Counted from the stretch's first letter, positions 10,882 through 19,909 are shown. The stretch is DNA of 64,000 nucleotides from Paracoccaceae bacterium (GCA_026706985.1 JAPOXR010000049.1:88297-152296); one strand, 5' to 3'. The notes: generated by a model not told the origin, from the letters alone. A program made the numbers and translations.

Positions 10882-11334
10882 ATGCGTGATGTCATCATGC
10901 GCGAACTGAAGGCCGCGGAAGCCGGCTCTGACAAGGTTCGGCGCTCAATGCTGCGGCTTATCAATATAGCGATCACCGATAAGGATAATCTGGCCAGGGC
11001 CGCAGGTAGGTCCCAGGGTGTCTCCGATGAAGTCATCCGCAACATTATCTCGACGATGATCCAGCAGCGCGTGAGAAGCGCCGTCAATTGTGAAGAGCAT
11101 GGCCAGCTTACCCTGGCGGAAGGGGAACGCGGCGAAATCGCGATTCTGCAGGGACTCCTGCCGAAGCAGCTCAGCGGCGAAGAGGCCGGCAAGGCTGTCC
11201 TGCGTGCCATCCGCGAGACGCAGGCCACCAGCGTCAGACATAAGGGACGGGTGATGAGTGTCCTGAAATCGAGATATCCAGGTCAAATGGATTTTCGAAA
11301 GGCAGGTGAGCAGGTCGTCGCCGAACTTTCCTGA
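10882..11334 (+). CDS. GatB/YqeY domain protein
   Basis: Stand-alone YqeY protein, 150 aa, related to the C-terminal tRNA-binding helical domain of GatB and GlnRS. Seen are an N-terminal helical block (MRELKAAEAGSDKVRRSMLRLINIAI), the centre motif GEIAILQGLLPKQLSGEE and a C-terminal block KGRVMSVLKSRYPGQMDFRKA. The exact role in bacteria is unsettled; an effect on tRNA amidation is inferred only from the domain. I chose ATG 10882; ATG 10846 would add 12 residues without family similarity and sits upstream of the predicted transcription start. In relatives it often precedes dnaG, which is absent here; the gene ends 24 nt from the convergent ctaD. Confidence 0.9.
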   Translation: MRDVIMRELKAAEAGSDKVRRSMLRLINIAITDKDNLARAAGRSQGVSDEVIRNIISTMIQQRVRSAVNCEEHGQLTLAEGERGEIAILQGLLPKQLSGEEAGKAVLRAIRETQATSVRHKGRVMSVLKSRYPGQMDFRKAGEQVVAELS

Positions 11335-11358
11335 TTATACCGGCCGAACCGCTACGCT

Positions 11359-13041
11359 TCAGTGATGTATCCGCTTCTGCCAGACATCCGGCGTCGGCAG
11401 TGTTTCATATGTATGATGCGGTGGCGGGTTTGAATGCAGCCATTCCATTGTATCCGCATGCGCTCCCCAATAGGCGGGCTCTTCGATCCGCTTTCCATAA
11501 AGCAATGTGTAGCCGATGATGCCGATAAACAGCAGAAACGAAGCGAAGGAGAGAAACGCACCATAGGAGGATATCTCATTCCAGAAAGCGAAAGCCTCCG
11601 GGTAATCGATATAACGGCGCGGCATGCCTTGGCGTCCGAGGAAATGCTGCGGAAAGAAAGTGAGATTCGAGCCGATGAACATCATCCAGAAATGCAGCTT
11701 ACCGGCCCATTCGGGATATTGCCGGCCACTCATTTTGCCGATCCAGTAATAGATTCCGGCGAAAATGCAGAACACAGCGCCGAGCGACATGACATAGTGG
11801 AAGTGGGCAACGACATAATAGGTGTCGTGATAGGCCCGGTCCAACCCCGCCTGCGCGAGCACGATCCCGGTCACACCGCCGAGCGTGAACAGGAACAAAA
11901 ACCCGAAAGCCCAGAGCATCGGTGTCCTGAACTCGACCGAACCGCCCCACATGGTGGCAATCCATGAGAATATCTTGATGCCTGTCGGCACTGCGATCAC
12001 CATCGTCGCCAGCATGAAATAGGATTGCTGAGTCAGGCTCATGCCGACCGTGTACATATGGTGCGCCCAGACAACGAAACCCAGAGCGCCGATCGCAACC
12101 ATGGCATAGACCATGGGCAGGTAGCCGAAGATGGGTTTCTTCGAAAATGTGGAAATGACATGTGAAATAATGCCAAATCCGGGAACGATAATGATGTACA
12201 CTTCCGGATGGCCGAAGAACCAAAGGAGATGCTGATACAGGATGGGGTCGCCGCCCCCGGACGGATCAAAAAACGTGGTGCCGAAATTCCTGTCGGTCAG
12301 CAGCATCGTGATGGCCCCGGCCAGAACCGGGAGCGAAAGCAGAATCAACCAACCGGTGACAAAAATGGACCAAGCGAACAGCGGCACCTTGTGCAGGGTC
12401 ATGCCGGGCGCGCGCATATTCAGAAATGTGGTGATCATATTCACGGCGCCGAGGATTGAAGAGGCACCGGATACGTGAACGGCGAAAATGGCGAGATCCA
12501 TCGACATTCCGGCTTCCCGGGTGGAGAGCGGGGCGTACAGGACCCAGCCGACACCGGAACCGGTCTGGCCGTTACCGCCTGGAGCAAGTACCGATGCGAC
12601 CGCGAGCGACGATCCGGCCACGAACATCCAGTAGCTGAGATTGTTGAGGCGCGGAAAGGCCATGTCCGGTGCGCCGATCATCAACGGCATGAAATAGTTT
12701 CCGAACCCCCCGAACAGGGCCGGGATGACGACAAAAAACATCATCAATATGCCGTGCCCGGTAATCAGCACGTTCCAGAGATGGCCATTCGGGGTGCAGT
12801 TTTCGGTCGCCGCGGCGATAAGGCTGGCACCTTCCAGACACATATACTGCACGCCGGGGTCCATCAGCTCCATACGCATATAGACAGTGAACAGCACCGA
12901 GACGAAACCGACCAGCGCGGCGGTGACGATGTAAAGGATTCCGATATCCTTGTGATTCGTTGACATGAACCAGCGGGTAAAGAAACCGATCTTTTCCTCA
13001 TGGCCATGATGTTCACCAAGCTGCGTGGTCATATCAGCCAT
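11359..13041 (-). CDS. ctaD: Cytochrome c oxidase subunit I (aa3 type)
   Basis: Catalytic subunit of the aa3 terminal oxidase, reducing oxygen to water and pumping protons. 560 aa with twelve hydrophobic segments. Visible motifs: [14 protein letters not shown] at the N-terminus, [14 protein letters not shown] (heme a His), [22 protein letters not shown] (CuB His-Tyr pair), WAHHMYTVG and [12 protein letters not shown] (heme His pair). I prefer ATG 13041 ([14 protein letters not shown]) with GGGGAA just upstream; ATG 13053 is an alternative. Unusually, ctaC, ctaB and ctaE are not next to it: its neighbours are lipB and yqeY, so the cox genes are split in this genome. Confidence 0.97.
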   Translation of the reverse strand: MADMTTQLGEHHGHEEKIGFFTRWFMSTNHKDIGILYIVTAALVGFVSVLFTVYMRMELMDPGVQYMCLEGASLIAAATENCTPNGHLWNVLITGHGILMMFFVVIPALFGGFGNYFMPLMIGAPDMAFPRLNNLSYWMFVAGSSLAVASVLAPGGNGQTGSGVGWVLYAPLSTREAGMSMDLAIFAVHVSGASSILGAVNMITTFLNMRAPGMTLHKVPLFAWSIFVTGWLILLSLPVLAGAITMLLTDRNFGTTFFDPSGGGDPILYQHLLWFFGHPEVYIIIVPGFGIISHVISTFSKKPIFGYLPMVYAMVAIGALGFVVWAHHMYTVGMSLTQQSYFMLATMVIAVPTGIKIFSWIATMWGGSVEFRTPMLWAFGFLFLFTLGGVTGIVLAQAGLDRAYHDTYYVVAHFHYVMSLGAVFCIFAGIYYWIGKMSGRQYPEWAGKLHFWMMFIGSNLTFFPQHFLGRQGMPRRYIDYPEAFAFWNEISSYGAFLSFASFLLFIGIIGYTLLYGKRIEEPAYWGAHADTMEWLHSNPPPHHTYETLPTPDVWQKRIHH

Positions 13042-13122
13042 ACTGTTCCCCATTGCATGTCATCGGCCGGGATCGGCGCAACTGCCGCGTCCTTAATGGA
13101 ATGGCAGCCGATTCTCAATAAT

Positions 13123-13785
13123 TCAACCGAGCTTTGGCGGCAATTCTGTGCCGTTCCAGGCCGCTTCGCCCAAGAATCGCTCAAATTGACGTCTGAGCGC
13201 CGTATCGACATCCGGCATTTCCGCCTGAACCGAGAGTTCGCTGAGGCTGGTCACCCCATGGTTGCGGATGCCGCAAGGCACTATCGGGTCAAAATGCCGC
13301 AGATTCGGCCGAACATTCAACGCCACCCCGTGAAAGCTGATCCAGCGCCTGAGCCTGATTCCGATTGCCGCGATCTTGTTTTCGCCATTGCCGGTCCGGA
13401 CCCAGACACCGGTGCGGCCGGCGGCGGGGAAGCCGTGCACATCGAACTCCGCCAGTGCCGCGATGATCCATTGCTCAATGGCGGAGACAAACAGGCGCAC
13501 ATCGCGCCGCCGCCGGTTCAGATCGAGCATCAGATAAGCCACCCTTTGGCCGGGGCCGTGATAGGTGACCCGACCGCCGCGGCCGGTGCTGAAAACCGGA
13601 AACGGAGCGTCATCGGGTATTTCGCCGGCCTGGGTGCTGGTGCCGGAACTGTAGAGCGGCGGATGTTCAAGAAGCCAGACGGTTTCGTTCCCGCTGCCGG
13701 AAGCGATGCAGGCAGTCCGGTTCTCCATCCAGCTGACGGCCTGGCGATACGGAACCGGTTCGTGGGAGCAAATCCATTCAACCAA
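13123..13785 (-). CDS. lipB: Octanoyl-ACP:protein octanoyltransferase
   Basis: Moves octanoate from acyl carrier protein to lipoyl domains, the first step of lipoate assembly; its targets here would include the two PDH subunits at 58696-61306. 220 aa. It shows WLLEHPPLYSSGTS, STGRGGRVTYHGPGQRVAYLMLDL, then ENKIAAIGIRLRRWISFHGVALNV carrying the catalytic Lys, and PCGIRNHGVTSL carrying the catalytic Cys. The start appears to be TTG at 13785, since no ATG or GTG precedes the conserved region. lipA is not in the window. Confidence 0.95.
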   Translation of the reverse strand: MVEWICSHEPVPYRQAVSWMENRTACIASGSGNETVWLLEHPPLYSSGTSTQAGEIPDDAPFPVFSTGRGGRVTYHGPGQRVAYLMLDLNRRRRDVRLFVSAIEQWIIAALAEFDVHGFPAAGRTGVWVRTGNGENKIAAIGIRLRRWISFHGVALNVRPNLRHFDPIVPCGIRNHGVTSLSELSVQAEMPDVDTALRRQFERFLGEAAWNGTELPPKLG

Positions 13786-13870
13786 AGCGGTCCCCCGCGA
13801 AACGAAGCATTGTCCGGTAAAGCCTTACGGGATTTTCATTCTCGGCGGCAAATTAATTGTGATTGCTGTC

Positions 13871-13899
13871 TTCACACTGGCACCATGCGGGCATATAGG
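13871..13899 (+). promoter_or_regulatory. Putative promoter of tRNA-Leu(GAG)
   Basis: TTCACA at 13871-13876, a 17-nt spacer and TATAGG at 13894-13899 place a start site near 13906, just ahead of the mature tRNA 5' end at 13920. Prediction by eye. Confidence 0.45.
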
Positions 13900-13919
13900 G
13901 CAGCCTATGTCTGAAGATT

Positions 13920-14007
13920 GCGGTCGTGGCGGAAGTGGTAGACGCGCAGCGTTGAGGTCGCTGTGGGATAATATCCCGTGGAAGTTCGAGTCTTCTCGAC
14001 CGCACCA
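13920..14007 (+). tRNA. tRNA-Leu (anticodon GAG)
   Basis: Class II tRNA of 88 nt. The acceptor stem GCGGTCG (13920-13926) pairs with CGACCGC (13997-14003), followed by A and an encoded CCA. The anticodon stem CAGCG/CGCTG encloses the loop TTGAGGT with anticodon GAG at 13954-13956. A long variable arm (TGGGATAATATCCCG region) and the T-arm GTTCGAGTC are present. It reads CUC/CUU codons. Only 40 nt separate it from the ABC transporter ATPase gene on the same strand, with no clear terminator, so read-through is possible. Confidence 0.97.
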
Positions 14008-14047
14008 GATAGATTCCACCGCATCCGGGTTACCCGATTGTTGAGCG

Positions 14048-15157
14048 ATGGCTGCTGGCACAAATACCGCTCCGGCTGAAGGATTTGTTCGATTTGAAAG
14101 CGTCCAGAAGAGCTATGACGGCATTGCTCTGGTGGTCAAGGATCTCAACCTTTCGATAGGCAAAGGTGAATTCCTTACCATGCTCGGGCCGTCAGGATCG
14201 GGCAAAACCACCTGCCTGTTGATGTTGGCCGGGTTTGAGACTGCAACCCATGGCGATATTCTCCTCGGCGGCAGGCCGATCAACAATATCCCCCCGCACA
14301 AACGCGGCATTGGAATGGTATTTCAGAACTACGCCCTGTTTCCGCACATGTCGGTTGCGGAAAATCTGGCCTTTCCCCTGGAAGTCAGGAGCATCGATAA
14401 GGATGAGCGCGAAAATAAAGTCCGCCGGGCCCTGGAAATGGTGCAGATGGGTGGATTTGAAGGACGTCGACCATCGCAGCTCTCGGGCGGACAACAACAG
14501 CGGATCGCGCTGGCACGGGCTCTGGTTTTCGAACCCGATCTGGTGCTTATGGATGAGCCGCTCGGCGCTTTGGACAAGCAGTTGCGCGAGCATATGCAGT
14601 TTGAAATCAAACATCTGCATGAAAGACTTGGTGTGACGGTCGTGTATGTGACGCATGATCAGACCGAAGCTCTGACCATGTCTGATCGGGTGGCGGTGTT
14701 TGACGATGGGATCATTCAGCAGCTGGCGCCGCCGGACCAACTCTATGAGGCGCCGGAGAACAGCTTCGTGGCGCAGTTTATCGGCGAGAACAACACCCTG
14801 ACCGGTATCGTTGAGGCGATCAACGGGGATCTGGCCACGGTCCGGCTCGATAGCGGTGACAGATTCCAGGCGCTGCCGGTCAATGTGAATGCGGTCGGTG
14901 ACCGGACACGGGTATCGATCCGGCCGGAACGGGTGGAGACTGACAGCCGTCGCCTGCCTGCGGGCGCGCACCGGATATCGGCGGAAGTGCTTGAATTCAT
15001 TTATATGGGTGATGTCTTCCGCACCCGCCTCAAGGTTGCCGGCAACGAGGAATTCATCGTTAAAACCCGCAATGCGCCGGACCAGACCCGGCAGGTCCCC
15101 GGCAGCACGATCGAAATCGGCTGGTTGCCGGAGGATTGCCGCGCACTCGACGCCTGA
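14048..15157 (+). CDS. ABC transporter ATP-binding protein (spermidine/putrescine PotA type)
   Basis: Cytoplasmic ATPase energising import by the neighbouring permeases. 369 aa. Walker A is GPSGSGKTTCLLML; the Q-loop lies near GMVFQNYALFPHM; the signature is QLSGGQQQRIALARAL; Walker B is LVLMDEPLGALD; the switch His is in VYVTHDQTEAL. The C-terminal 100 residues form a TOBE/OB-type domain as in PotA and PotG. The gene order ATPase, binding protein, permease, permease is typical of alphaproteobacterial polyamine or related importers. The true substrate is not fixed by sequence. Confidence 0.93.
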   Translation: MAAGTNTAPAEGFVRFESVQKSYDGIALVVKDLNLSIGKGEFLTMLGPSGSGKTTCLLMLAGFETATHGDILLGGRPINNIPPHKRGIGMVFQNYALFPHMSVAENLAFPLEVRSIDKDERENKVRRALEMVQMGGFEGRRPSQLSGGQQQRIALARALVFEPDLVLMDEPLGALDKQLREHMQFEIKHLHERLGVTVVYVTHDQTEALTMSDRVAVFDDGIIQQLAPPDQLYEAPENSFVAQFIGENNTLTGIVEAINGDLATVRLDSGDRFQALPVNVNAVGDRTRVSIRPERVETDSRRLPAGAHRISAEVLEFIYMGDVFRTRLKVAGNEEFIVKTRNAPDQTRQVPGSTIEIGWLPEDCRALDA

Positions 15158-15303
15158 GGGCAGTTCATTCTTCGCACCGTTCTTGGCGGGCAATGGGTTT
15201 CACCGGAACAATAAATTGATCGATCCGGCTGCGGTGTGAATTTCATGCCCGAAGGCGAATGTCTCTGGCGATTCGTGGAACAATCTACTAGGAGTGCCGG
15301 CAG

Positions 15304-15324
15304 CGAACCACCACCGGTGGTTCG
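15304..15324 (+). promoter_or_regulatory. Hairpin / operator-like inverted repeat before the binding protein gene
   Basis: CGAACCACC (15304-15312) and GGTGGTTCG (15316-15324) form a perfect 9-bp inverted repeat with a 3-nt centre, 29 nt before the ATG of the solute-binding protein. There is no T-tract, so it is not a normal terminator. It could be an RNA stem protecting or attenuating the downstream message, or an operator. Confidence 0.5.
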
Positions 15325-15353
15325 AGAGACCAGAGAAACAACGGACAAACTTC

Positions 15354-16457
15354 ATGACTTTAGCAAAAATCGGTGTTGTGACCGCCGGAGCGCTGGGCGT
15401 TTCGGTCGGTGCGGCATCAGCAATTGATCTGACGGTGATTTCCTGGGGCGGCGCGTATTCGCAGTCCCAGATTAACGCCTATCACGATCCCTACATGGCT
15501 GAAAATCCGGATGTGAAATTCATCTATGACGAAAGTGCCGCTGAGGCGGTTGCCAAACTCAGAGCCATGAATGAGGCAAAAAACGTCACATGGGACCTCG
15601 TGGATGCGGTCGCAGCGGACGCAATCAGGCTCTGTGACGAGGGCCTCGCATTGGAAGTTGATCATGACTCGTTCCTTGCCCCGGCACCTGATGGAACACC
15701 GGCGAGCGAGGATTTCGGTGATCTGATTGTTTCCGACTGCTTCGTCCCGCAGATCGTATATTCAACCACTTTCGGTTACCGGACCGATGTCGCGGAATGG
15801 GATGGCCGGGTGCCGACCACGGTCTGCGATGTGTTTGATCTGGAGAACTTCCCCGGACGGCGGTCGTTGGAAAAGCGGCCGATCAACAATGTTGAATGGG
15901 CCCTGCATTGCGACGGCGTGCCGCTCAATGAAGTGTATGATGTGCTTTCAACCTCCGAAGGTCTGGACCGGGCGTTGGCGAAACTTGACACGATCAAGGA
16001 TTCGGTTGTCTGGTGGTCAGCTGGCGCCGACACGCCGCAACTTCTTGCGGATGGCGAAATCGTAATCGGTTCCACCTATAATGGGCGTCTGTTCAACCTC
16101 ATCGAGGTCACCAAGGCACCGGTTGCGATGCTGTGGGATGCCCAGGCTTTCGATCTCGATGGCTGGATCATTCCGAGCGGACTTTCGGATGAGCGTGTGG
16201 AGGCAGTTAAGGCTTTCCTCACCTATGCGACAGACACGCAGCGTCTGGCTGATCAGGCGAAATGGATCTCCTACGGGCCGGCACGGATGTCTTCGGCGCC
16301 GTTGGTTGGGCAGCATATCGAACTCGGTGTTGACATGGGTCCGCATATGCCGACGGCACCGGCGAACTCCCAGAATGTCCTGATCTACGACTATCTGTGG
16401 TGGGCTGACTATCGTGACGATGTCGACCAGAAATTTCAGGCCTGGCTTGCCAAGTGA
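15354..16457 (+). CDS. Periplasmic solute-binding protein (PotD/PotF family)
   Basis: Substrate-capturing subunit of the polyamine-type ABC importer, 367 aa. MTLAKIGVVTAGALGVSVGAASA is a Sec signal peptide. The mature protein opens with LTVISWGGAYSQSQINAYHDPYM, typical of spermidine/putrescine-family binding proteins, and contains NFPGRRSLEKRP and TYNGRLFN in the hinge and second lobe. I start at ATG 15354 because the signal peptide begins there; the frame continues upstream to a GTG at 15294 without a signal-like sequence. A strong terminator-like hairpin follows the stop, which should make this subunit more abundant than the permeases. Substrate could be a polyamine or a related cation. Confidence 0.92.
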   Translation: MTLAKIGVVTAGALGVSVGAASAIDLTVISWGGAYSQSQINAYHDPYMAENPDVKFIYDESAAEAVAKLRAMNEAKNVTWDLVDAVAADAIRLCDEGLALEVDHDSFLAPAPDGTPASEDFGDLIVSDCFVPQIVYSTTFGYRTDVAEWDGRVPTTVCDVFDLENFPGRRSLEKRPINNVEWALHCDGVPLNEVYDVLSTSEGLDRALAKLDTIKDSVVWWSAGADTPQLLADGEIVIGSTYNGRLFNLIEVTKAPVAMLWDAQAFDLDGWIIPSGLSDERVEAVKAFLTYATDTQRLADQAKWISYGPARMSSAPLVGQHIELGVDMGPHMPTAPANSQNVLIYDYLWWADYRDDVDQKFQAWLAK

Positions 16458-16485
16458 GTTGAAGCCCGTGGCTGGATAAATTTCG

Positions 16486-16512
16486 AAGGGGCCGGCATGC
16501 CGGCCCCTTTTT
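16486..16512 (+). terminator. Intrinsic terminator / attenuator inside the ABC operon
   Basis: GGGGCCGGCATGCCGGCCCC at 16488-16507 is a perfect palindrome flanked by AA on the left and TTTTT on the right: a textbook Rho-independent hairpin. It sits between the binding protein and the first permease. Partial termination here would explain excess binding protein over membrane subunits. Confidence 0.85.
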
Positions 16513-16542
16513 GCACCTTGAACGAAGATTAACGCGACAAGA

Positions 16543-18099
16543 TTGAACGCCATCTCTGACAGAGAAACCGAAGCTCCGGCCGACCCGGGTGAACTCCGAC
16601 GAAGACTCCGCAGATCGCTGCGCTGGCAGAAAATGCGGGCTTTGCTGCTGATTGCCCCGCTTCTGATTTTTGTGCTTGTCACATTTGTCTCGCCGATCGT
16701 CGATATGTTGTTCCGATCGGTGGAAAACGGAATTGTCACGGAGATCCTTCCGCACTCCACCTCGGCACTCAAGGATTGGAACTCGGAACGCGATGAACTG
16801 CCTGGGGAGGCGGTTTTCCGCGGGCTTTATGTCGACATGGTCATTGCGGTGAAACGACGCCAACACACACGGGTGGGTTCGCGTTTGAATTACGAAGCCG
16901 CCGGCATCGCCTCGGTTTTCCGAAAGACCGGGCGCAGCCTCAGAAAAGTTGATGTGGATGCGTTTGTGCGGCATTTCACGGATCTGCACCCGGACTGGGA
17001 GAACAGAGCGTTCTGGGAGGGTGTTTTTTCTGATCCTGCCGCTGCCGGAGTGCTTCCGAATTCCAGCCGGACATTCGATGCCTGGTCACAGGATTTCGCC
17101 AAGCCGGAGGATCCGGTCCCTGAGGATTTTGTGTATGTGGCCCTCGCCGGCGAGTTGCGGGGCCTGGACGCCTCGGACCTCTCCGGCTTCGGACAGCCTT
17201 ATGCCGGGATGCTTGCGGAGGCGGCCCGCACCATCGGGCGGTTGGATGAGATTTCCCTGAAACAGGAATTTCTGCAACTGGACTCTGAATGGAGCGCCGC
17301 CACGCTGTGGAAGACAATCAAGATATTCTCTCCTCCGCTGACAGAAGCCTATTTTCTGAATGCGGTTGATATGAAGAAGGGGATTGAAGGGGTCGAGAGG
17401 AAGTCCGAAGCCGAGCGCATCTATCTGGTGATCTTCGGGCGCACATTCGTGATGTCGGTGACGATTACGCTCGCATGCATCTTTCTGGGTTATCCGGTGG
17501 CCTACTTTCTAGCGCGGTTGCCACTCCGGAAAGCCAATCTGTTTTTGATTCTCGTGTTGCTGCCGTTCTGGACTTCGCTCCTGGTGCGGACATCCGCCTG
17601 GAAGGTTCTGCTGCAGCAGGAGGGCGTGATCAATGACATATTGGTGGCAGTGGGAATCGTCGATGACAGTGCCCGTCTGGTGATGATCAACAACCAGTTC
17701 GGCACCATTGTCGCCATGACCCATATTCTGCTTCCCTTTATGATACTGCCCTTATTTTCGGTGATGAAAACCATTCCGCCGGACTTTGTCCGCGCTGCCA
17801 AGTCATTGGGCGCCGATGCGTTTACTGCATTTCGCAGGGTTTATTTTCCACAATCCCTGCCTGGTATCGGGGCCGGTTCGGTATTGGTGTTCATTCTGGC
17901 CATCGGCTACTACATCACGCCGGAATTGGTCGGCGGCATCAAGGGAACATTCATTTCAAACCGGATTGCCTACCATATCTCGACTTCCCTGAATTGGGGC
18001 CTGGCGGCTGCTCTCGGCACACTTCTGCTGATGGCTGTGCTGCTGCTCTATTGGGTGTATGACCGGATTGTCGGAATCGATAACGTGAAACTGGGTTAG
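16543..18099 (+). CDS. ABC transporter permease (PotB type) with large periplasmic insertion
   Basis: Inner-membrane subunit, 518 aa, much longer than the roughly 285 aa of E. coli PotB. TM1 is about residues 29-50 (ALLLIAPLLIFVLVTFVSPIV). Residues about 60-290 are hydrophilic and should lie in the periplasm. The usual permease core follows: TVTITLACIFLGYPVAYFLA, ILVLLPFWTSLLVRTSAW, the EAA loop AAKSLGADAFTAFRRVYFPQSLPGI that contacts the ATPase, and two more TM segments. TTG 16543 is the only start that keeps the full N-terminus. The insertion is helical and charged and matches nothing I know. Confidence 0.9.
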   Translation: MNAISDRETEAPADPGELRRRLRRSLRWQKMRALLLIAPLLIFVLVTFVSPIVDMLFRSVENGIVTEILPHSTSALKDWNSERDELPGEAVFRGLYVDMVIAVKRRQHTRVGSRLNYEAAGIASVFRKTGRSLRKVDVDAFVRHFTDLHPDWENRAFWEGVFSDPAAAGVLPNSSRTFDAWSQDFAKPEDPVPEDFVYVALAGELRGLDASDLSGFGQPYAGMLAEAARTIGRLDEISLKQEFLQLDSEWSAATLWKTIKIFSPPLTEAYFLNAVDMKKGIEGVERKSEAERIYLVIFGRTFVMSVTITLACIFLGYPVAYFLARLPLRKANLFLILVLLPFWTSLLVRTSAWKVLLQQEGVINDILVAVGIVDDSARLVMINNQFGTIVAMTHILLPFMILPLFSVMKTIPPDFVRAAKSLGADAFTAFRRVYFPQSLPGIGAGSVLVFILAIGYYITPELVGGIKGTFISNRIAYHISTSLNWGLAAALGTLLLMAVLLLYWVYDRIVGIDNVKLG

Positions 18100-18103
18100 A
18101 AAA

Positions 18104-18958
18104 ATTCAGCGATTTCCTCCATACGCCACCTTTCTCGATCGGGCATGGCATTATGTTTTCCTTGCCATATGCACGATCGTGTTCGTGTTTCTGATATTTC
18201 CGATTCTGGTGATCCTGCCGCTGAGCTTCAATGCCGGCGAGTATTTCACCTTTACGCCGGAAATGCTGCGGCTGGACCCGGCGGGTTTCTCGCTGAAACA
18301 TTACAAGGATTTTTTCTTTAACACCGACTGGCGGGTAGCGACCTTCAATTCATTTCGGATCGCGCCTTTGGCGACATTGATTGCCGTCGCGTTCGGCACT
18401 CTCGCGGCAATCGGATTGAGCCAGTCGCATGTTCCCTATCGCCGCGCCATCATGGCGATTTTGATTTCGCCGATGATCGTTCCGCTGATCATCTCGGCTG
18501 CGGGAATGTATTTCTTTTATTCCAGGATCGGACTTCAAGGCACCTATATCGGTGTCGTTCTGGCACATGCGGCACTCGGAATCCCGTTTGTCATTATCAC
18601 CGTCACAGCGACGCTGGTGGGGTTTGACAAGAGTCTGACCCGGGCCTCGGCCAGCCTCGGTGCGGGGCCGGTGCGGACTTTCTGGAAGGTCCAGATGCCA
18701 TTGATCCTGCCGGGGGTGATTTCGGGAGCATTATTTGCCTTCATCACTTCCTTCGACGAGGTTGTGGTGGTGCTGTTTGTCGGTTCCGCCAGTCTCAAGA
18801 CAATGCCCTGGGAAATGTTCAATGGCCTACGGGAACAGATCAGCCCGACCATTCTTGCCGTGGCAACGGTACTGGTGACCCTGTCAATATTGCTGTTGGC
18901 AACGGTGGAATTGCTGCGCCGGAGATCGGAAAGATTGCGTGGCGTCAGCGCCGCGTAA
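18104..18958 (+). CDS. ABC transporter permease (PotC type), apparent non-canonical start
   Basis: Second membrane subunit, about 284 aa. It contains FLIFPILVILPLSFNAGEYF (end of TM1), SASLGAGPVRTFWKVQMPLILPGVI (EAA loop) and five to six TM segments. The frame is open from 18089, and the residues coded at 18107-18178 (FPPYATFLDRAWHYVFLAI) read like the natural N-terminus and first half of TM1. No ATG, GTG or TTG lies upstream of GTG 18179, which would cut TM1 in half. I therefore place the start at ATT 18104, a rare but known initiator; GTG 18179 or an upstream sequence error are the alternatives. It begins 4 nt after the stop of the first permease. Confidence 0.75.
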   Translation: MQRFPPYATFLDRAWHYVFLAICTIVFVFLIFPILVILPLSFNAGEYFTFTPEMLRLDPAGFSLKHYKDFFFNTDWRVATFNSFRIAPLATLIAVAFGTLAAIGLSQSHVPYRRAIMAILISPMIVPLIISAAGMYFFYSRIGLQGTYIGVVLAHAALGIPFVIITVTATLVGFDKSLTRASASLGAGPVRTFWKVQMPLILPGVISGALFAFITSFDEVVVVLFVGSASLKTMPWEMFNGLREQISPTILAVATVLVTLSILLLATVELLRRRSERLRGVSAA

Positions 18959-18974
18959 GACATTGGTCGGACGG

Positions 18975-19907
18975 TCAGCCGACCCAGAAAATCCATCCTG
19001 AAGCGGTCAAAATCGACAGTGCGGTGGCGCCAAGAACGGAACTCGCAGTGACGCGTTGAGCACGCTTATACATGTCCGAAAATATATAGGCGTTGATTCC
19101 GGGTGCCATTGCCGCTGTGATCACGGAGCTTCGGACATACTCGATCTGCAGCGAAAAGGCGTGATGTCCGAGCAGCCAGGTCACCATGGGGTGCAGGCCG
19201 AGGGACAATGCGCAGACGAAAGCGATCAGCCTGATGTCGCCCTCGGGTTTGTAGCGGACCAGCACACCGCCGAGTCCGAACAACGCCGCCGGCAAGGCGC
19301 TGGCGGCAATCATCGACAGGGCATCATCGATCAGCGTCGGAATCCGTAGCCCGAGCAGATTGAATGCCAGGCCGGCGAAAATACCGAGCATGATCGCATT
19401 GCTGAATATCGAGGTGAGGACAGTCCTCGCCGTGGCCACGACACCGTCGCTGTCCGCCCGCAGCAATTCCATCGTTGTTATGCCCAATAGGTAACAGAAA
19501 GGAGCGTGCAGAGCCACCAACGCGAATGTGCCTTCAAGCGCCGCGCCTCCATAAGCCCGCCCGACAATAGCGAGGCCGAGCAGCACGGTATTTCCGAACA
19601 GCGCCGTAAACCCGATCACAACCGAGTCTTCCCAGGCGCGGTGAAAGATATATCTCGTCCCGAAAAGACCGGCGGCGAAATTGACCACCGAGCCGGCATA
19701 GAATGCGGTGACAAAAAACAGTCCGACATTCTGCTGCATATCCAGCCCGGCCATGGCCTTGAACAAGAGGCAGGGGATGGCGATCCCCTGCGCGAATTTC
19801 ATCAGGCCGGAAATGTGATTATCTGTCAGCCGCTTCGACCAAACCGCCAGATAGCCGGCTCCAATGAGGAGGAAAACCGGAACCGTAATCTCGAGAAGTA
19901 TAGACAA
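18975..19907 (-). CDS. AEC-family (auxin efflux carrier type) transporter
   Basis: Integral membrane protein of 310 aa with about ten hydrophobic segments, e.g. ITVPVFLLIGAGYLAVW at the N-terminus and ITAAMAPGINAYIFSDMYKRA near the C-terminus, the latter a family hallmark. Bacterial AEC members move small carboxylates such as malate and malonate, or amino acids; the substrate here is unknown. The start seems to be TTG at 19907 with no strong ribosome site. It begins immediately downstream of the MBL-fold gene (2 nt), so it is probably the last gene of the dac-tmk-holB-tatD-MBL operon. Confidence 0.85.
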   Translation of the reverse strand: MSILLEITVPVFLLIGAGYLAVWSKRLTDNHISGLMKFAQGIAIPCLLFKAMAGLDMQQNVGLFFVTAFYAGSVVNFAAGLFGTRYIFHRAWEDSVVIGFTALFGNTVLLGLAIVGRAYGGAALEGTFALVALHAPFCYLLGITTMELLRADSDGVVATARTVLTSIFSNAIMLGIFAGLAFNLLGLRIPTLIDDALSMIAASALPAALFGLGGVLVRYKPEGDIRLIAFVCALSLGLHPMVTWLLGHHAFSLQIEYVRSSVITAAMAPGINAYIFSDMYKRAQRVTASSVLGATALSILTASGWIFWVG

Positions 19908-19909
19908 GC

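Noticed and set aside
13000..13914. A 304-codon plus-strand frame across the ctaD 5' end and all of lipB
   Set aside because: It is antisense to two well-recognised genes and its protein has low-complexity, Pro/Ala/Gly/Arg-rich content with no family pattern.
13920..14047. tRNA-Leu as an integration (att) site
   Set aside because: No integrase gene and no repeat of the tRNA 3' end was noticed downstream.
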